Translations under genes and position numbers: made by a program
Assembly (NCBI GenBank): GCA_963778465.1
Contig: CAVZUK010000003.1
Coordinates: forward strand, 124,001 to 188,000
Length of the DNA: 64,000 nucleotides
Source of the DNA: CAVZBW01 sp963778465
Lineage (GTDB): Bacteria > Actinomycetota > Acidimicrobiia > Acidimicrobiales > RAAP-2
Direction of reading: 5' to 3'
Part shown: one piece after another, positions 26,512 through 34,664 of the stretch
How the letters are laid out: every line of letters starts with the position of its first letter
Position numbering within the stretch: the stretch's first letter is position 1
The notes under the pieces: model-generated
The model's database searches: none
Told to the model about the DNA's origin: nothing
The model's input: only the letters and a program-made list of their open reading frames with translations

Positions 26512-27528
26512 GTGTTGGTTAGGACATCAGCTGGGACAACGGGCTCTGTGACTCCGTTACCCCTCTCGCAAGGGGACCGAGGCGAGGCCGTGGCCGACGT
26601 GCAGGCTCGCCTCCACGGCCTCGGTTTCGCCGTCTTCAGCGACGAGGTCGGCCTCTACGGCGCCGCGACCCGCGCCGCCATCGAAGCCTTCCAACACCAT
26701 CGAGGGTTGCGGATCGACGGCATCTGCGGCTCGCAGACCTGGAACACCCTCGTGGAGGCGAGCTTCAGCCTCGGGGACCGGTTCCTGTACCGCCGCACGC
26801 CCTACCTGCGGGGGGACGACGTGGCCAGCCTGCAGCAATACCTCTCCGCGCTCGGGTTCGACCCTGGCCGGGTCGACGGGATCTTCGGCGACCAGACGGC
26901 GTACGCCCTCCGGGAGTTCCAGCGCAACGTCGGGCTGCCCGTCGACGGCATCTGCGGCGCCGAGACCCTCATCAGCCTGCGGCGGCTCCAGGCCCCGCAT
27001 CATCCCGACAACCTGGTCTCCACGGTTCGGGCCAAGGAACGGCTTCGCGAGACCCAGCAACGCCTGTCGGGGAGCAGGGTCGCCGTCGGCGAGCATGGTG
27101 GCCTCAGCCAAGCCTTGGGGGCACTGCGGCGCCGACTCTCCGCCGCCGGCGCCCGCGTCGTCTCGCTCCACCATCCGGACGGCTCGGCTCAGGCCCAGCA
27201 GGCCAACCAGGCCGTCGCCGACGTCTACGTCGGGCTCCAGATCGATCCCTCCGAGCAGGGGTGCTGGACGGCCTACTACTCGGGGTACCGGGACGAGTCC
27301 CCCGGTGGCCACCGGCTTGCCCAGCTCGTCCAGGAGGGTCTGCCGTTGAGCCTCGAGATCCCCGACCGGGGCGTACGGGGCATGTCCGTCCCCGTCCTGA
27401 GGGAGACCCGGATGCCGGCCGTCATCGTCGAGATCGGTCCGCCCTCGGTGGTGGTGGAGCGCGGCCATCTCCTGGCCGACACGCTCACCCGGGCACTCGG
27501 CGCGTGGGCCGAGGCACCCTGGGCATAG
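26512..27528 (+). CDS. cwlM: CwlM-like protein: two PG-binding domains plus degenerate amidase
   Basis: 338 residues from GTG 26512, without signal peptide. Two PG_binding_1 domains come first (VADVQARLHGLGF with DGICGSQTW, and VASLQQYLSALGF with DGICGAETL). The last 170 residues align with amidase_3: AVADVYVGLQ, WTAYYSGY, LAQLVQEGL and MPAVIVEIG. The zinc-binding His in the usual SIHAN motif appears as Gln (GLQID), and the first His/Glu ligands are not evident, so catalysis is doubtful. In mycobacteria the homologue at this locus is a cytoplasmic, PknB-phosphorylated activator of MurA, and a similar role is inferred here. Confidence 0.85.
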   Translation: MLVRTSAGTTGSVTPLPLSQGDRGEAVADVQARLHGLGFAVFSDEVGLYGAATRAAIEAFQHHRGLRIDGICGSQTWNTLVEASFSLGDRFLYRRTPYLRGDDVASLQQYLSALGFDPGRVDGIFGDQTAYALREFQRNVGLPVDGICGAETLISLRRLQAPHHPDNLVSTVRAKERLRETQQRLSGSRVAVGEHGGLSQALGALRRRLSAAGARVVSLHHPDGSAQAQQANQAVADVYVGLQIDPSEQGCWTAYYSGYRDESPGGHRLAQLVQEGLPLSLEIPDRGVRGMSVPVLRETRMPAVIVEIGPPSVVVERGHLLADTLTRALGAWAEAPWA

Positions 27529-27782
27529 ACCCGAGTGGGGCTGGGTATGGGTTTGTGGGCTGCACGCGTCATCGGTGAACCCTTCGCGAACCTAGGCGAC
27601 AAGACCCTGTAGGAGACGGTCAACGCGACAATCCACAACCTGTGCATTAGGTTGTGGAAAACCATGCATCACCGGTTCAGGGTCTCCTCAGATTGCGCAT
27701 CGTGCCTGGTCACGGGGTGTTTCTTGTCCATGGTCCACTGCGGATACCGAGGGAGACACCGCTCCGGCGGCGCGAGAGGCCC
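27529..27782. other. intergenic stretch between cwlM-like gene and parB
   Basis: 254 bases between convergent genes. It contains one strong inverted repeat, listed separately, and no recognised gene. Confidence 0.5.
27633..27657. terminator. 9-bp inverted repeat between convergent genes
   Basis: CCACAACCT and AGGTTGTGG are perfect arms around GTGCATT, followed by aaaacc. The position between two convergent genes suits a bidirectional terminator. The arms also contain DnaA-box-like tccaca cores, so a protein-binding role is possible. Confidence 0.45.
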
Positions 27783-28814
27783 TCAGAGCGTCGAATTCGG
27801 CGTCGGCACCACCTCGCCGGGGCCTGACAGGGGATCAACCATCAACCTGTAGATACGCTCGAGGTCCTCGAGGGTCGCGAAATCGATCTGGAGGCGCCCG
27901 TGGCGCTGACGCATCTCGACCTTGACTCGCGTGTCGAGGTGGGAGGACAGCAATTCCTCCAATTCGAGGATGCCCGGCTCGGGAAGCCGCGGCGTCCTCG
28001 GTGCCGAGGTAGTACCAGTGGTAGGAAGGGGGTCGGGCGGCTCGTCGGGCCCGGCTGAGGCCGGATCCGGCGCGACACGCTCCACCGGTTCCGCCGTGGC
28101 CACTCCCACCGCGTCCATCTCCGGCGCGGAGGGATCCTCCTCGGTGACGGCGCTCGCGCGGACGATGTCCTCGACCGCCCGGACGCTGAGCCCCTCGCCA
28201 ACGATCCGGCCGACGAGGGCCTCCTGGAGACCCCGGTCGGGGGTGCCCAGGAGCGCTCGGGCGTGCCCCGCACTGATCGTGTTGTCGGCCACGGCCCGCT
28301 GCACGCCGCTCGGGAGCTGGAGCAGTCGCAAGGTGTTCGTCACGGCGGCCCGGCTCTTGCCGACGCGATCGGCCACCTCCTGATGGGTCAGGTTGAACTC
28401 GTCGATGAGCTGCTGGTAGGCGGCCGCCTCCTCGAGGGCGTTCAGATCCTCTCGGTGGAGGTTCTCGACCAACGCCTGCTCGAGGCTCGCCACGTCGTCG
28501 ACGGTCGTCTCGACGAGCACCGGCATGGTCTGGAGGCCGGCGCGCTTGGCGGCACGCCACCTCCGTTCACCGGCGACGAGCTCGAAGCCCCCATCGCCCA
28601 GGTCTCTCACGAGGACCGGCTGCAGCACCCCGACGGCGCGTATGGAGGCGGCCAGGGACGACATCGCCGCCTCGTCGAAGTAACGCCGCGGCTGGAGCCG
28701 GTTGGGGCGGATGTCCGCGATCGGAACGTGGCGATAGGTGCCCTCGGCGTCGCCGGTGGGTTCCGTGGGGATGAGCGCCCCGAGACCCTTACCCAGCCCG
28801 TGTCGCCGCGCCAT
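27783..28814 (-). CDS. parB: chromosome-partitioning protein ParB
   Basis: 343 residues. The N-terminus RRHGLGKGLGALIP is the ParA-stimulating box. The CTP-binding N-domain holds DIRPNRLQPRRYFDE and the catalytic GERRWRAAKRAGL. The HTH (NLTHQEVADRVGKSRAAVTNTLRLLQLP) recognises parS. A Pro/Thr-rich linker leads to the C-terminal dimerisation domain (VKVEMRQRHGRLQIDFATLEDLERI). It overlaps parA by 26 bases. Two parS-like sites lie nearby, at 30159 and 33878. Confidence 0.96.
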   Translation of the reverse strand: MARRHGLGKGLGALIPTEPTGDAEGTYRHVPIADIRPNRLQPRRYFDEAAMSSLAASIRAVGVLQPVLVRDLGDGGFELVAGERRWRAAKRAGLQTMPVLVETTVDDVASLEQALVENLHREDLNALEEAAAYQQLIDEFNLTHQEVADRVGKSRAAVTNTLRLLQLPSGVQRAVADNTISAGHARALLGTPDRGLQEALVGRIVGEGLSVRAVEDIVRASAVTEEDPSAPEMDAVGVATAEPVERVAPDPASAGPDEPPDPLPTTGTTSAPRTPRLPEPGILELEELLSSHLDTRVKVEMRQRHGRLQIDFATLEDLERIYRLMVDPLSGPGEVVPTPNSTL

Positions 28815-30099
28815 GGCTCACCTCCTTTGCCAGTTCACGGTAGGCGATGGCGCCACGAGAGGACGCGTCGAAGACGGTGATCGGTTGGCCGTAGGAGGGA
28901 GCCTCCGACAGCCGGACGGAGCGGGGGATGACGGTGCGGCAGACCAGCTCGCCGAAGTGCTTACGGACATCGGCCGCCACCTCCGTGGACAGCCGGGTCC
29001 TGGCGTCGTACATGGTGAGCACGATCGTGCTGATCTCCAGGCCCTCGTTGAGGTTGGACGCCACCAGCCGGACGTTCTTGAGCAGCTGGCTGATCCCCTC
29101 GAGGGCGTAGTACTCGCACTGGATGGGCACCAGGAGCTCGCTGGCGGCCGCCAGGCCGTTGATCGTGATCAGTCCGAGCGAGGGTGGGCAATCGATCAGC
29201 ACGAAGTCGAAGTCGTCACGCACGCTGTCGACCGCCTTGCGCACCCGCAATTCCCGGCTGAAGGCCGGGACCAGCTCGATCTCGATGCCGGAGAGGTCGA
29301 TGGTCGACGGTGCGAGAAAGAGGTTCTTGACGCTCGTCGGCTCGAGGCAGTCCTCGAGCGCCGCACCGTGCATCACGACGTCGTACATCGAGAGCTCGAA
29401 ATTCCGAGCATCGATCCCGAGGCCCGTCGTGGCATTCCCCTGGGGATCGAGGTCCATGATCAGCACCCGGTAGCCCAGCTCGGCGAGCGCCGCACCGAGG
29501 TTGACCGTGGTCGTCGTCTTGCCGACGCCCCCCTTCTGGTTGGCGATGGCGATGACCCGCCCGGTCGTGCTCGGAATCTCGTCTCGTTCGGCCGACCGCA
29601 GCTGGGTGCTGTTGTGGAGCTCGTCCGCGAGCAGGGCCTGGCGCTCAGTGGGAGCCCGGCCCGACTCCGCATCTGGCCCGGCAAACCCGGTCGACTCCTT
29701 CTCGGTGGTCGCCGATTCCGGGTCGGGCGGGGTCTTGGCCGAGGGTCCCTCCGTCTCTTGGGACGCGGCCTTGTCGGGCTCCTCGATCCCGTCGTCCGGA
29801 TCCGTCTCCGGAGACGCATCGACTGCCCTCTCCGGGGCAGGAACCACCTCGTCGCCGGGCCCCCGGCCGTTTTCCGATCCCTCGGCGGCCACCGGGGGAG
29901 CGGCGTCTGCAGGGGATCGATCCGCAAGGTGAACGGGATCCGGCTCGGATACCTCGGGCTCGTCCGGCAGAACGGCGACCTGGTGGGTGCTCCCGCCCGT
30001 GGGCGAGGCCTCCTGCTTGCGTTGGTCCGCGTCCCTATTCCCGCCCCGTCGCCACAGCGGCGTCACCTCACACTCCCCGGCGTCGCAGCACACGAACAT
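28789..30099 (-). CDS. parA: ParA partition ATPase with long acidic N-terminal extension
   Basis: The ATPase core starts at about residue 175 with GRVIAIANQKGGVGKTTTTVNLG (deviant Walker A), then LIMDLDPQGNATTGLG and DFVLIDCPPSLGLITINGL. It completes at normal length (about 260 residues). Before it lies some 170 residues rich in Glu, Asp, Pro and Ser that are probably disordered. The start is uncertain: ATG 30099 is used, but GTG 30066 has better ribosome-binding spacing and TTG 30126 is also in frame. Soj-type ParA proteins usually have short N-termini, so the extension is notable. Confidence 0.93.
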   Translation of the reverse strand: MFVCCDAGECEVTPLWRRGGNRDADQRKQEASPTGGSTHQVAVLPDEPEVSEPDPVHLADRSPADAAPPVAAEGSENGRGPGDEVVPAPERAVDASPETDPDDGIEEPDKAASQETEGPSAKTPPDPESATTEKESTGFAGPDAESGRAPTERQALLADELHNSTQLRSAERDEIPSTTGRVIAIANQKGGVGKTTTTVNLGAALAELGYRVLIMDLDPQGNATTGLGIDARNFELSMYDVVMHGAALEDCLEPTSVKNLFLAPSTIDLSGIEIELVPAFSRELRVRKAVDSVRDDFDFVLIDCPPSLGLITINGLAAASELLVPIQCEYYALEGISQLLKNVRLVASNLNEGLEISTIVLTMYDARTRLSTEVAADVRKHFGELVCRTVIPRSVRLSEAPSYGQPITVFDASSRGAIAYRELAKEVSHGAATRAG

Positions 30100-30436
30100 A
30101 CTCCTCGGGCTGAAGCTCAACGTCAAGCTTTGCCCGACCTGAGCCCACGGAAGGATGCGGTTCCACGTGAAACCACCGGCCCGGCTGTACGCCGGGACTC
30201 ACAGGCCCTCACCTGGGCCACGGGAGGACCAATCAGCACCATCTCGGACGCTGGGCCAATCCCTTGCCTTCTTCAACGGGCTCTCCGAAGTAAGAATTCT
30301 GGGGTTCGGAAGTCCGGTGACGCCGCTATGGCTTCTCGCCCCCCCGGCAGTTGTCGTTGGCCCGGCGGGGTGTCGCCCCCGGCACGGGGGGGAGCCGGCG
30401 TGCCATCCCCAAGAGCCACCGAATGGAGTCGTCACC
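30100..30436. other. parA/tmrB-like intergenic region with parS
   Basis: 337 bases between divergent genes. It holds the parS site at 30159 and a strong GC hairpin, CCCCCG-GCA-CGGGGG, at 30376-30390, in the leader of the TmrB-like gene. The hairpin could act as an attenuator or simply as a terminator; no U-tract follows. Confidence 0.5.
30159..30174. promoter_or_regulatory. parS site
   Basis: GGTTCCACGTGAAACC matches the 14-bp actinobacterial core GTTCCACGTGAAAC exactly and the general consensus TGTTTCACGTGAAACA at 13 of 16 positions. It lies about 60-90 bases upstream of parA, where ParB would load on the chromosome. Confidence 0.85.
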
Positions 30437-30976
30437 GTGACTATTTGGATTGACGGAGCATTCGGAGCGGGAAAGACAACCCTGGCCCAGGAACTGCACC
30501 GACGCGTGCCCGACACGATGCTGTTCGATCCCGAGTCCCTCGGTCCCATCCTGCGCGACTGCGTCCCGACCGCCGAATTCGACGATTTCCAGGATCTGCG
30601 GGCATGGCGGAAGCTAACGGCCGAGTTCGTGCTCACGCTACGGGCGGAGTACGGCCGGCCCCTCATCGTGCCGATGACCTTGGTGAAACCGGACTATCGC
30701 CGTGAGATCTTCGGGGCCATCACCGGGGCCGCCGAGCCGATGCTGCACATCTTCCTCGAAGTGCCGGCCGAGGAGCTCCGCCGACATATCGACGAGCAGG
30801 TCTTCTTCGCCGACGACCCCGCCCACGACGCGAGCGCCCGCTCGTTCCGCCACCAAAACGTCGAGCGTTGCGTCGCCGCCCGGTCCGAACTGCCCCCGGG
30901 CACGCTCACGCTGCGCAGCGATACCCACGGCCCAGCGCAGCTCGCCGACCTCGTTCTCCGCGCCATCGCCGGCTGA
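30437..30976 (+). CDS. TmrB-like P-loop ATPase
   Basis: 179 residues from GTG 30437. The pattern TIWIDGAFGAGKTTLAQELHRR (Walker A), LFDPESLGPILRDCVP, FQDLRAWRKLT, RPLIVPMTLVKPDY and the RHQNVERCVAARSEL helix parallels Bacillus TmrB, which confers tunicamycin resistance. Families of this kind are P-loop kinases or ATP-binding resistance proteins. It is the first of three accessory genes lying between parA and rsmG. Resistance in this organism is unproven. Confidence 0.82.
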   Translation: MTIWIDGAFGAGKTTLAQELHRRVPDTMLFDPESLGPILRDCVPTAEFDDFQDLRAWRKLTAEFVLTLRAEYGRPLIVPMTLVKPDYRREIFGAITGAAEPMLHIFLEVPAEELRRHIDEQVFFADDPAHDASARSFRHQNVERCVAARSELPPGTLTLRSDTHGPAQLADLVLRAIAG

Positions 30977-31287
30977 CCGGAACCTCAGAGAGCGGCCCGA
31001 CGCACTGCGGAGAACGCGGGGACCTCACCAGGTCACGCTGGACCGCCCCTCCTGCCGCCTGCTCATCGTGGCATTGACATGCTCGAGCACCCTTGAGACC
31101 CCGCCCGGGCGGCCGCAAGCCTCGCCGTGGGGTCGGCGGTGGGTCATGCCGCCATTCCGCACCTGGTCCTGGCCGTGCTGGGACCTGAAATAGAGACGTC
31201 GGTGCCGATCCCGTTGGTGCAGAGATGGCAACGCCCCAGGAAGTGCGGTCCGGGACCAAGGAGACAGAATGCCTCCCGCCCGGAAAC
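30977..31287. other. intergenic stretch without recognised gene
   Basis: 311 bases between convergent genes. No start, terminator or repeat of note was seen. Confidence 0.4.
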
Positions 31288-31929
31288 TCAGAGATCGGCC
31301 CGCCTCGGCAAGAAATCGAGTTCCGTCAGGTCGGAGAGAGGACGATCCCAAAGCTCGGTTCCGTCGAGCGGGGCCAGTCCGAACGTGTCCAGGATGGCGA
31401 GCAGCGTGGAGCGCTCCATCGTGGCAAGGAGATCACCCGTCAGGCGGCCATCGTGCGTGATCTCCGCGATCGACTCACCCGGCTCCCGGAAGGCGGCTCT
31501 CTCGTCGTCGGAGCCAAACTCGACCTCCCCAATCACCAGGCCCTCCAGCGCGCCGTTGAAGACATCGATGCTCAGCGGAGGCACCCTGAATCGGGACTTG
31601 ACGAGGTCCAGCCCCGGGAGGGTCCGGAATATCGAGTACTCCCCTTCGTCCAGGTAGATCGTGGTGATGAGACCTGGACCTCCGCGGGGATCCGGGATCT
31701 TCTGGGTGAGCTTGCGCAACGTCGTCGTGGTAGCCGAGGTCGTCTCGACGGTCGTCCGGACGCGAAGCCGAGTGCCCACCAAGTAGCGGTCCGTGATCTC
31801 CGCCCGGCAGACGCAGGGACCCTGCGGAGTGCGTTCCAGTAGGAAGCGCCGCTCCCTCTCCGGTCTCGAGTACTTCAGCGCCTTGCTCGAGGGTGAAGTC
31901 CGCCAATTCTCAATGAGGGCACAGGGCAC
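31288..31929 (-). CDS. CYTH-like triphosphate tunnel domain protein
   Basis: 213 residues. The stretch KYSRPERERRFLLERTP carries the ExERxFL signature of the CYTH fold (strand 1 metal/triphosphate-binding residues), and RLRVRTTVETTSATTTTLRKLTQKI and GEVEFGSDDERAAF look like further tunnel strands with acidic residues. Members hydrolyse triphosphates or bind organic triphosphates; the exact substrate is unknown. The start at 31929 is chosen because a later Met would cut into the signature. It forms a leftward pair with the kinase-like gene upstream, 189 bases away. Confidence 0.72.
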   Translation of the reverse strand: MPCALIENWRTSPSSKALKYSRPERERRFLLERTPQGPCVCRAEITDRYLVGTRLRVRTTVETTSATTTTLRKLTQKIPDPRGGPGLITTIYLDEGEYSIFRTLPGLDLVKSRFRVPPLSIDVFNGALEGLVIGEVEFGSDDERAAFREPGESIAEITHDGRLTGDLLATMERSTLLAILDTFGLAPLDGTELWDRPLSDLTELDFLPRRADL

Positions 31930-32118
31930 GCCCTAGATCGAGCTCTCGCAACCTCTCGCCCGTCCCGTGCGTCAACGTGGCTACGGGAGAGCACCGTTCG
32001 GCCCGGCGGCCAGGCAGGTCGGAGCAACGAAGATGCCGTTCTTCTTCGGAGACACCCCCGAGAGGTCTTCAGTGATTGCTGCCTCCGGCACATCGCGGAT
32101 GTGGGCGTGCACGACTGT
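31930..32118. other. short intergenic gap, nothing recognised
   Basis: 189 bases between the CYTH-like and kinase-like genes. No signal was recognised. Confidence 0.3.
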
Positions 32119-33039
32119 TCACAGGGTGGCGAGGCGGTCGGCGACCTTCAGCATGTGCCGACCCAGCGGCCGCAGGTTGATCCGGGTGCACCGCAGCCCA
32201 CTCGTCACCCGCTCCACGACGCCCCACTCCCAGATCGCCGTGGCGTCCAGCCCGCACCGCTCCGCCAGCCAGTGCGCCCTGGCCCAGGGGTCGCCGTCGA
32301 GCAGCTCTAGGGGGTCGTTCCGCATCATCACCCCAAGGTCGCACTCGGCCTCGGCGAGCAGTCCGTCGGGGTCGACAAGCTTGAACGTGTCGCGGCCAGG
32401 GACCTGAAGGGCGTTTAACTGGTGAACGTCCCCATGCACCAGCACGGCCCGCTCGTCGTCGTGTGCAGCTATGCGCCGTGCCGCGCAAGCCAGGGCGTGC
32501 TCGACGGCCGCCTCGGTGCACGGATGGCCAAGCTCCTCCCACTGAGTGGTGACGAAATCGACGAGCTGGAGCGCTTTGTCCGCTCCAGTAGGCAGGCCGG
32601 AACCCGGCGCCGGCCGCCACACCGTGGCCGCCGACGTCACCAGTATCTCCAGCCGTTCGGCGAGTGGGTGGCCCAGCTCGTAGAGGGAGGGCCCGAGGTG
32701 CTCCAGGAGCAGCGCCCCCCGAGCGGCGTCGTCGCGCAACAGGCCAACACAGCCCCGGCCCCCGGTGAGTCGCAGCACTGTGATCTCGTGACGACCAGCG
32801 GCACCGTCCTGCGGAATCAGAAGTTTCAGCACTGCTGGCGTGCCGTCGGCGAGACTGGCCTCGGCCACGAATGCCTCGCTCGAGTGTGGGAAGGGGCGCC
32901 CCACCGAGACCGACCACTCGGCCTCGAGTTCGGCGATCAATCCCGGAAGGTCCCGCAGCCACCCGCTGGCTCCGCAGGCCGCCGCAGCGTTGGCCACCAC
33001 ATCGGGAACGCGCAGGTCCACTTCCCAAGGTTCGCACAC
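32119..33039 (-). CDS. aminoglycoside/streptomycin 6-kinase-like protein
   Basis: 306 residues from GTG 33039. It has the aminoglycoside-phosphotransferase fold: PAVLKLLIPQDG (nucleotide-binding Lys), ALLLEHLGPSLYE hinge, the catalytic VLVHGDVHQLNAL loop (HGDxHxxN), and the metal-binding VDPDGLLAEAECDLGVMMRN. The wording VDPDG...E.DLGVM.RN is typical of the APH(6)/hydroxyurea-resistance kinase family that phosphorylates streptomycin. It is the third accessory gene between parA and rsmG. Actual resistance is unproven. Confidence 0.85.
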   Translation of the reverse strand: MCEPWEVDLRVPDVVANAAAACGASGWLRDLPGLIAELEAEWSVSVGRPFPHSSEAFVAEASLADGTPAVLKLLIPQDGAAGRHEITVLRLTGGRGCVGLLRDDAARGALLLEHLGPSLYELGHPLAERLEILVTSAATVWRPAPGSGLPTGADKALQLVDFVTTQWEELGHPCTEAAVEHALACAARRIAAHDDERAVLVHGDVHQLNALQVPGRDTFKLVDPDGLLAEAECDLGVMMRNDPLELLDGDPWARAHWLAERCGLDATAIWEWGVVERVTSGLRCTRINLRPLGRHMLKVADRLATL

Positions 33040-33921
33040 CGCCGTGCGTCACGACCGCTACTCACAGAGGCTGTACTACCGGCACGATCAGCCTGCCCCA
33101 TATCGCCGGGACGGTGGGGCACCCGTTCTCCCCACTCCAACGCGTGGAGCCGCATTACCCCAGGCGCCAGCAGCAGGGGGGGAGCGACCGGGCCGGAATA
33201 CGTCGTCGTGCTACGGGGTCGCTTTACCCGTGGGTCCTGGGGAAGGGCCACATCGACCTCGAGCTCCCCGACCGATCCTTCGTCGGTCCGGGTCCCGACG
33301 ATGACCTGCAGCTACCTCTGCCCCTCGTCAGCGGGCCTACGACAGGCATCGCCGTTGGGGTGGGCACGCCCGACATGGCCAAGCTCGGGCGGATCTACAC
33401 CCTCGACCCTTGCATCAAGTCATTGGCCGGGGTCACGGTTCCGAATGGCCCTGGCCCGGGTTGGAGGGTAACCGCGACATCTCCACACGCCTGGATGTGC
33501 CGGTTGAAGAGCGGGCAACGATCGCGCGGCAACTGGTCCGATGAGCGCACCCCGCTCAGATCCGAACAACGCCTTTCTTCCAGGGACTCCGACGGTGGGG
33601 GATCCACGGGCACTGCAGCGCTCCCACGTTCAGGGGTTCGCCGGTCGTCTGCCCCGACCGGGCTGCGGGGCCGGCGGCGTTGACGTCGGGGCGACCAGTG
33701 GGCCGCGATCCGCTGATGCGAAGGCAGGGCTGAGCTTGAATCGGAGAGAAGAGTCGGCATGCTCCTCGGGCGACGCTCGCCGCATCGAGGAGACCGGGCG
33801 CACCGCGGGAAGAAGATGCCGATCGGCGTCCGGCAGGCCCGAGCAGGCACCTCCGGCGCCTTCTCCTACTCCCGGGGTGTTCCACGGGAAACAAACCGTC
33901 CGGGTGAGGCAGGAAAGATCG
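33040..33921. other. 882-bp region without a confident gene; possible gene remnant
   Basis: No frame carries a recognisable family. Between about 33230 and 33480 one plus-strand frame has coding-like GC3 use and a readable stretch (GKGHIDLELPDRSFVGP, then MAKLGRIYTLDPCIKSLAG), but it has no start signal and decays into low complexity, which suits a decayed gene. The right end of the region holds a parS-like site at 33878-33893. Confidence 0.4.
33878..33893. promoter_or_regulatory. second parS-like site
   Basis: TGTTCCACGGGAAACA differs from the actinobacterial parS form TGTTCCACGTGAAACA at one position. It sits just downstream of rsmG, and together with the 30159 site it flanks the accessory block. 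Confidence 0.7.
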
Positions 33922-34600
33922 TCAGAAGAGTGGACGCTTCTGCGGGATGCCGGTGCGGCGAGGGAAGCGCTCGGGACAGTCCTGACGCATCCTCAGGATT
34001 CGGAATCGAAAGGCGCCTGGAGTCACGGTCAGCTTCTCCAGTCCGAGCTCGCCCAGGCCTGCCGATGGCCACCGTTCCTCGGACGCCTCCTCCCCCGGTG
34101 GTTCGGAAACCACGAGCAGACCCCCTCGGCGCAAGAAGCCCACTGCGCACTCCGCCGTCACGGCCGGCGCCCCGAAGCTGCGAGCGCACACCAAGTCGAA
34201 CGCGCCACGCAGCTCTGATCGTGCGCACGTCTCGGCTCGGCCCTCCCTCACGGTCACGAAGCGGGTCAGCCCCAACTCCGTGACTGCCGCCTCCAAGAAG
34301 GTGGTGCTCTTGGCTCTCGAATCGAGGAGAGTCCATCTCGTGGGCATCGACTCGCCCGACGTCCAGCCCACTGCGGCGTCGGTGGCGAGCACCAGCCCTG
34401 GCAGTCCTCCTCCGCTCCCCAGGTCCAGCGCACGTTGAGGCGCCACGCCCGACTCTGCGGCGGCCCGCCCAAACCCTCTTGCGTGGCGAACCTGCTCCTC
34501 CAACGGGGGAGGACCCAAGAGTCCGAGGGTTCGCGCCGCGACCGAGGACCTCCCTCAGGGTCGGCGACATCGCGACCGCAGTGTCGGGCTCCTCCGCCAC
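33922..34600 (-). CDS. rsmG: 16S rRNA m7G527 methyltransferase, split by one extra base
   Basis: The methyltransferase core (RALDLGSGGGLPGLVLATD, TLLDSRAKSTTFLEAAV, LRGAFDLVCARSFGAPA and ECAVGFLRRGGLLVVSEPPG) is intact. The N-terminal segment lies in another frame: from GTG 34600 it reads MSPTLREVLGRGA, then the frame must move one base at about 34531-34540 (GGCGCGAACC) to give TLGLLGPPPLEEQVRHARGF, the family-typical join. RsmG methylates G527 of 16S rRNA; its loss gives low-level streptomycin resistance in several bacteria. A consensus error is likely, but loss of function is not excluded. Confidence 0.88.
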
Positions 34601-34664
34601 TACGACCCGCTGCGGCGGCCCGAGGTCACTTCTCGGGCGCCGGTCCGGCTGGGCCAGATACCCG

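Noticed and set aside
33395..33850. 151-codon leftward frame in the accessory block
   Set aside because: Arg/Ser/Pro-rich low complexity, no start signal and no family.
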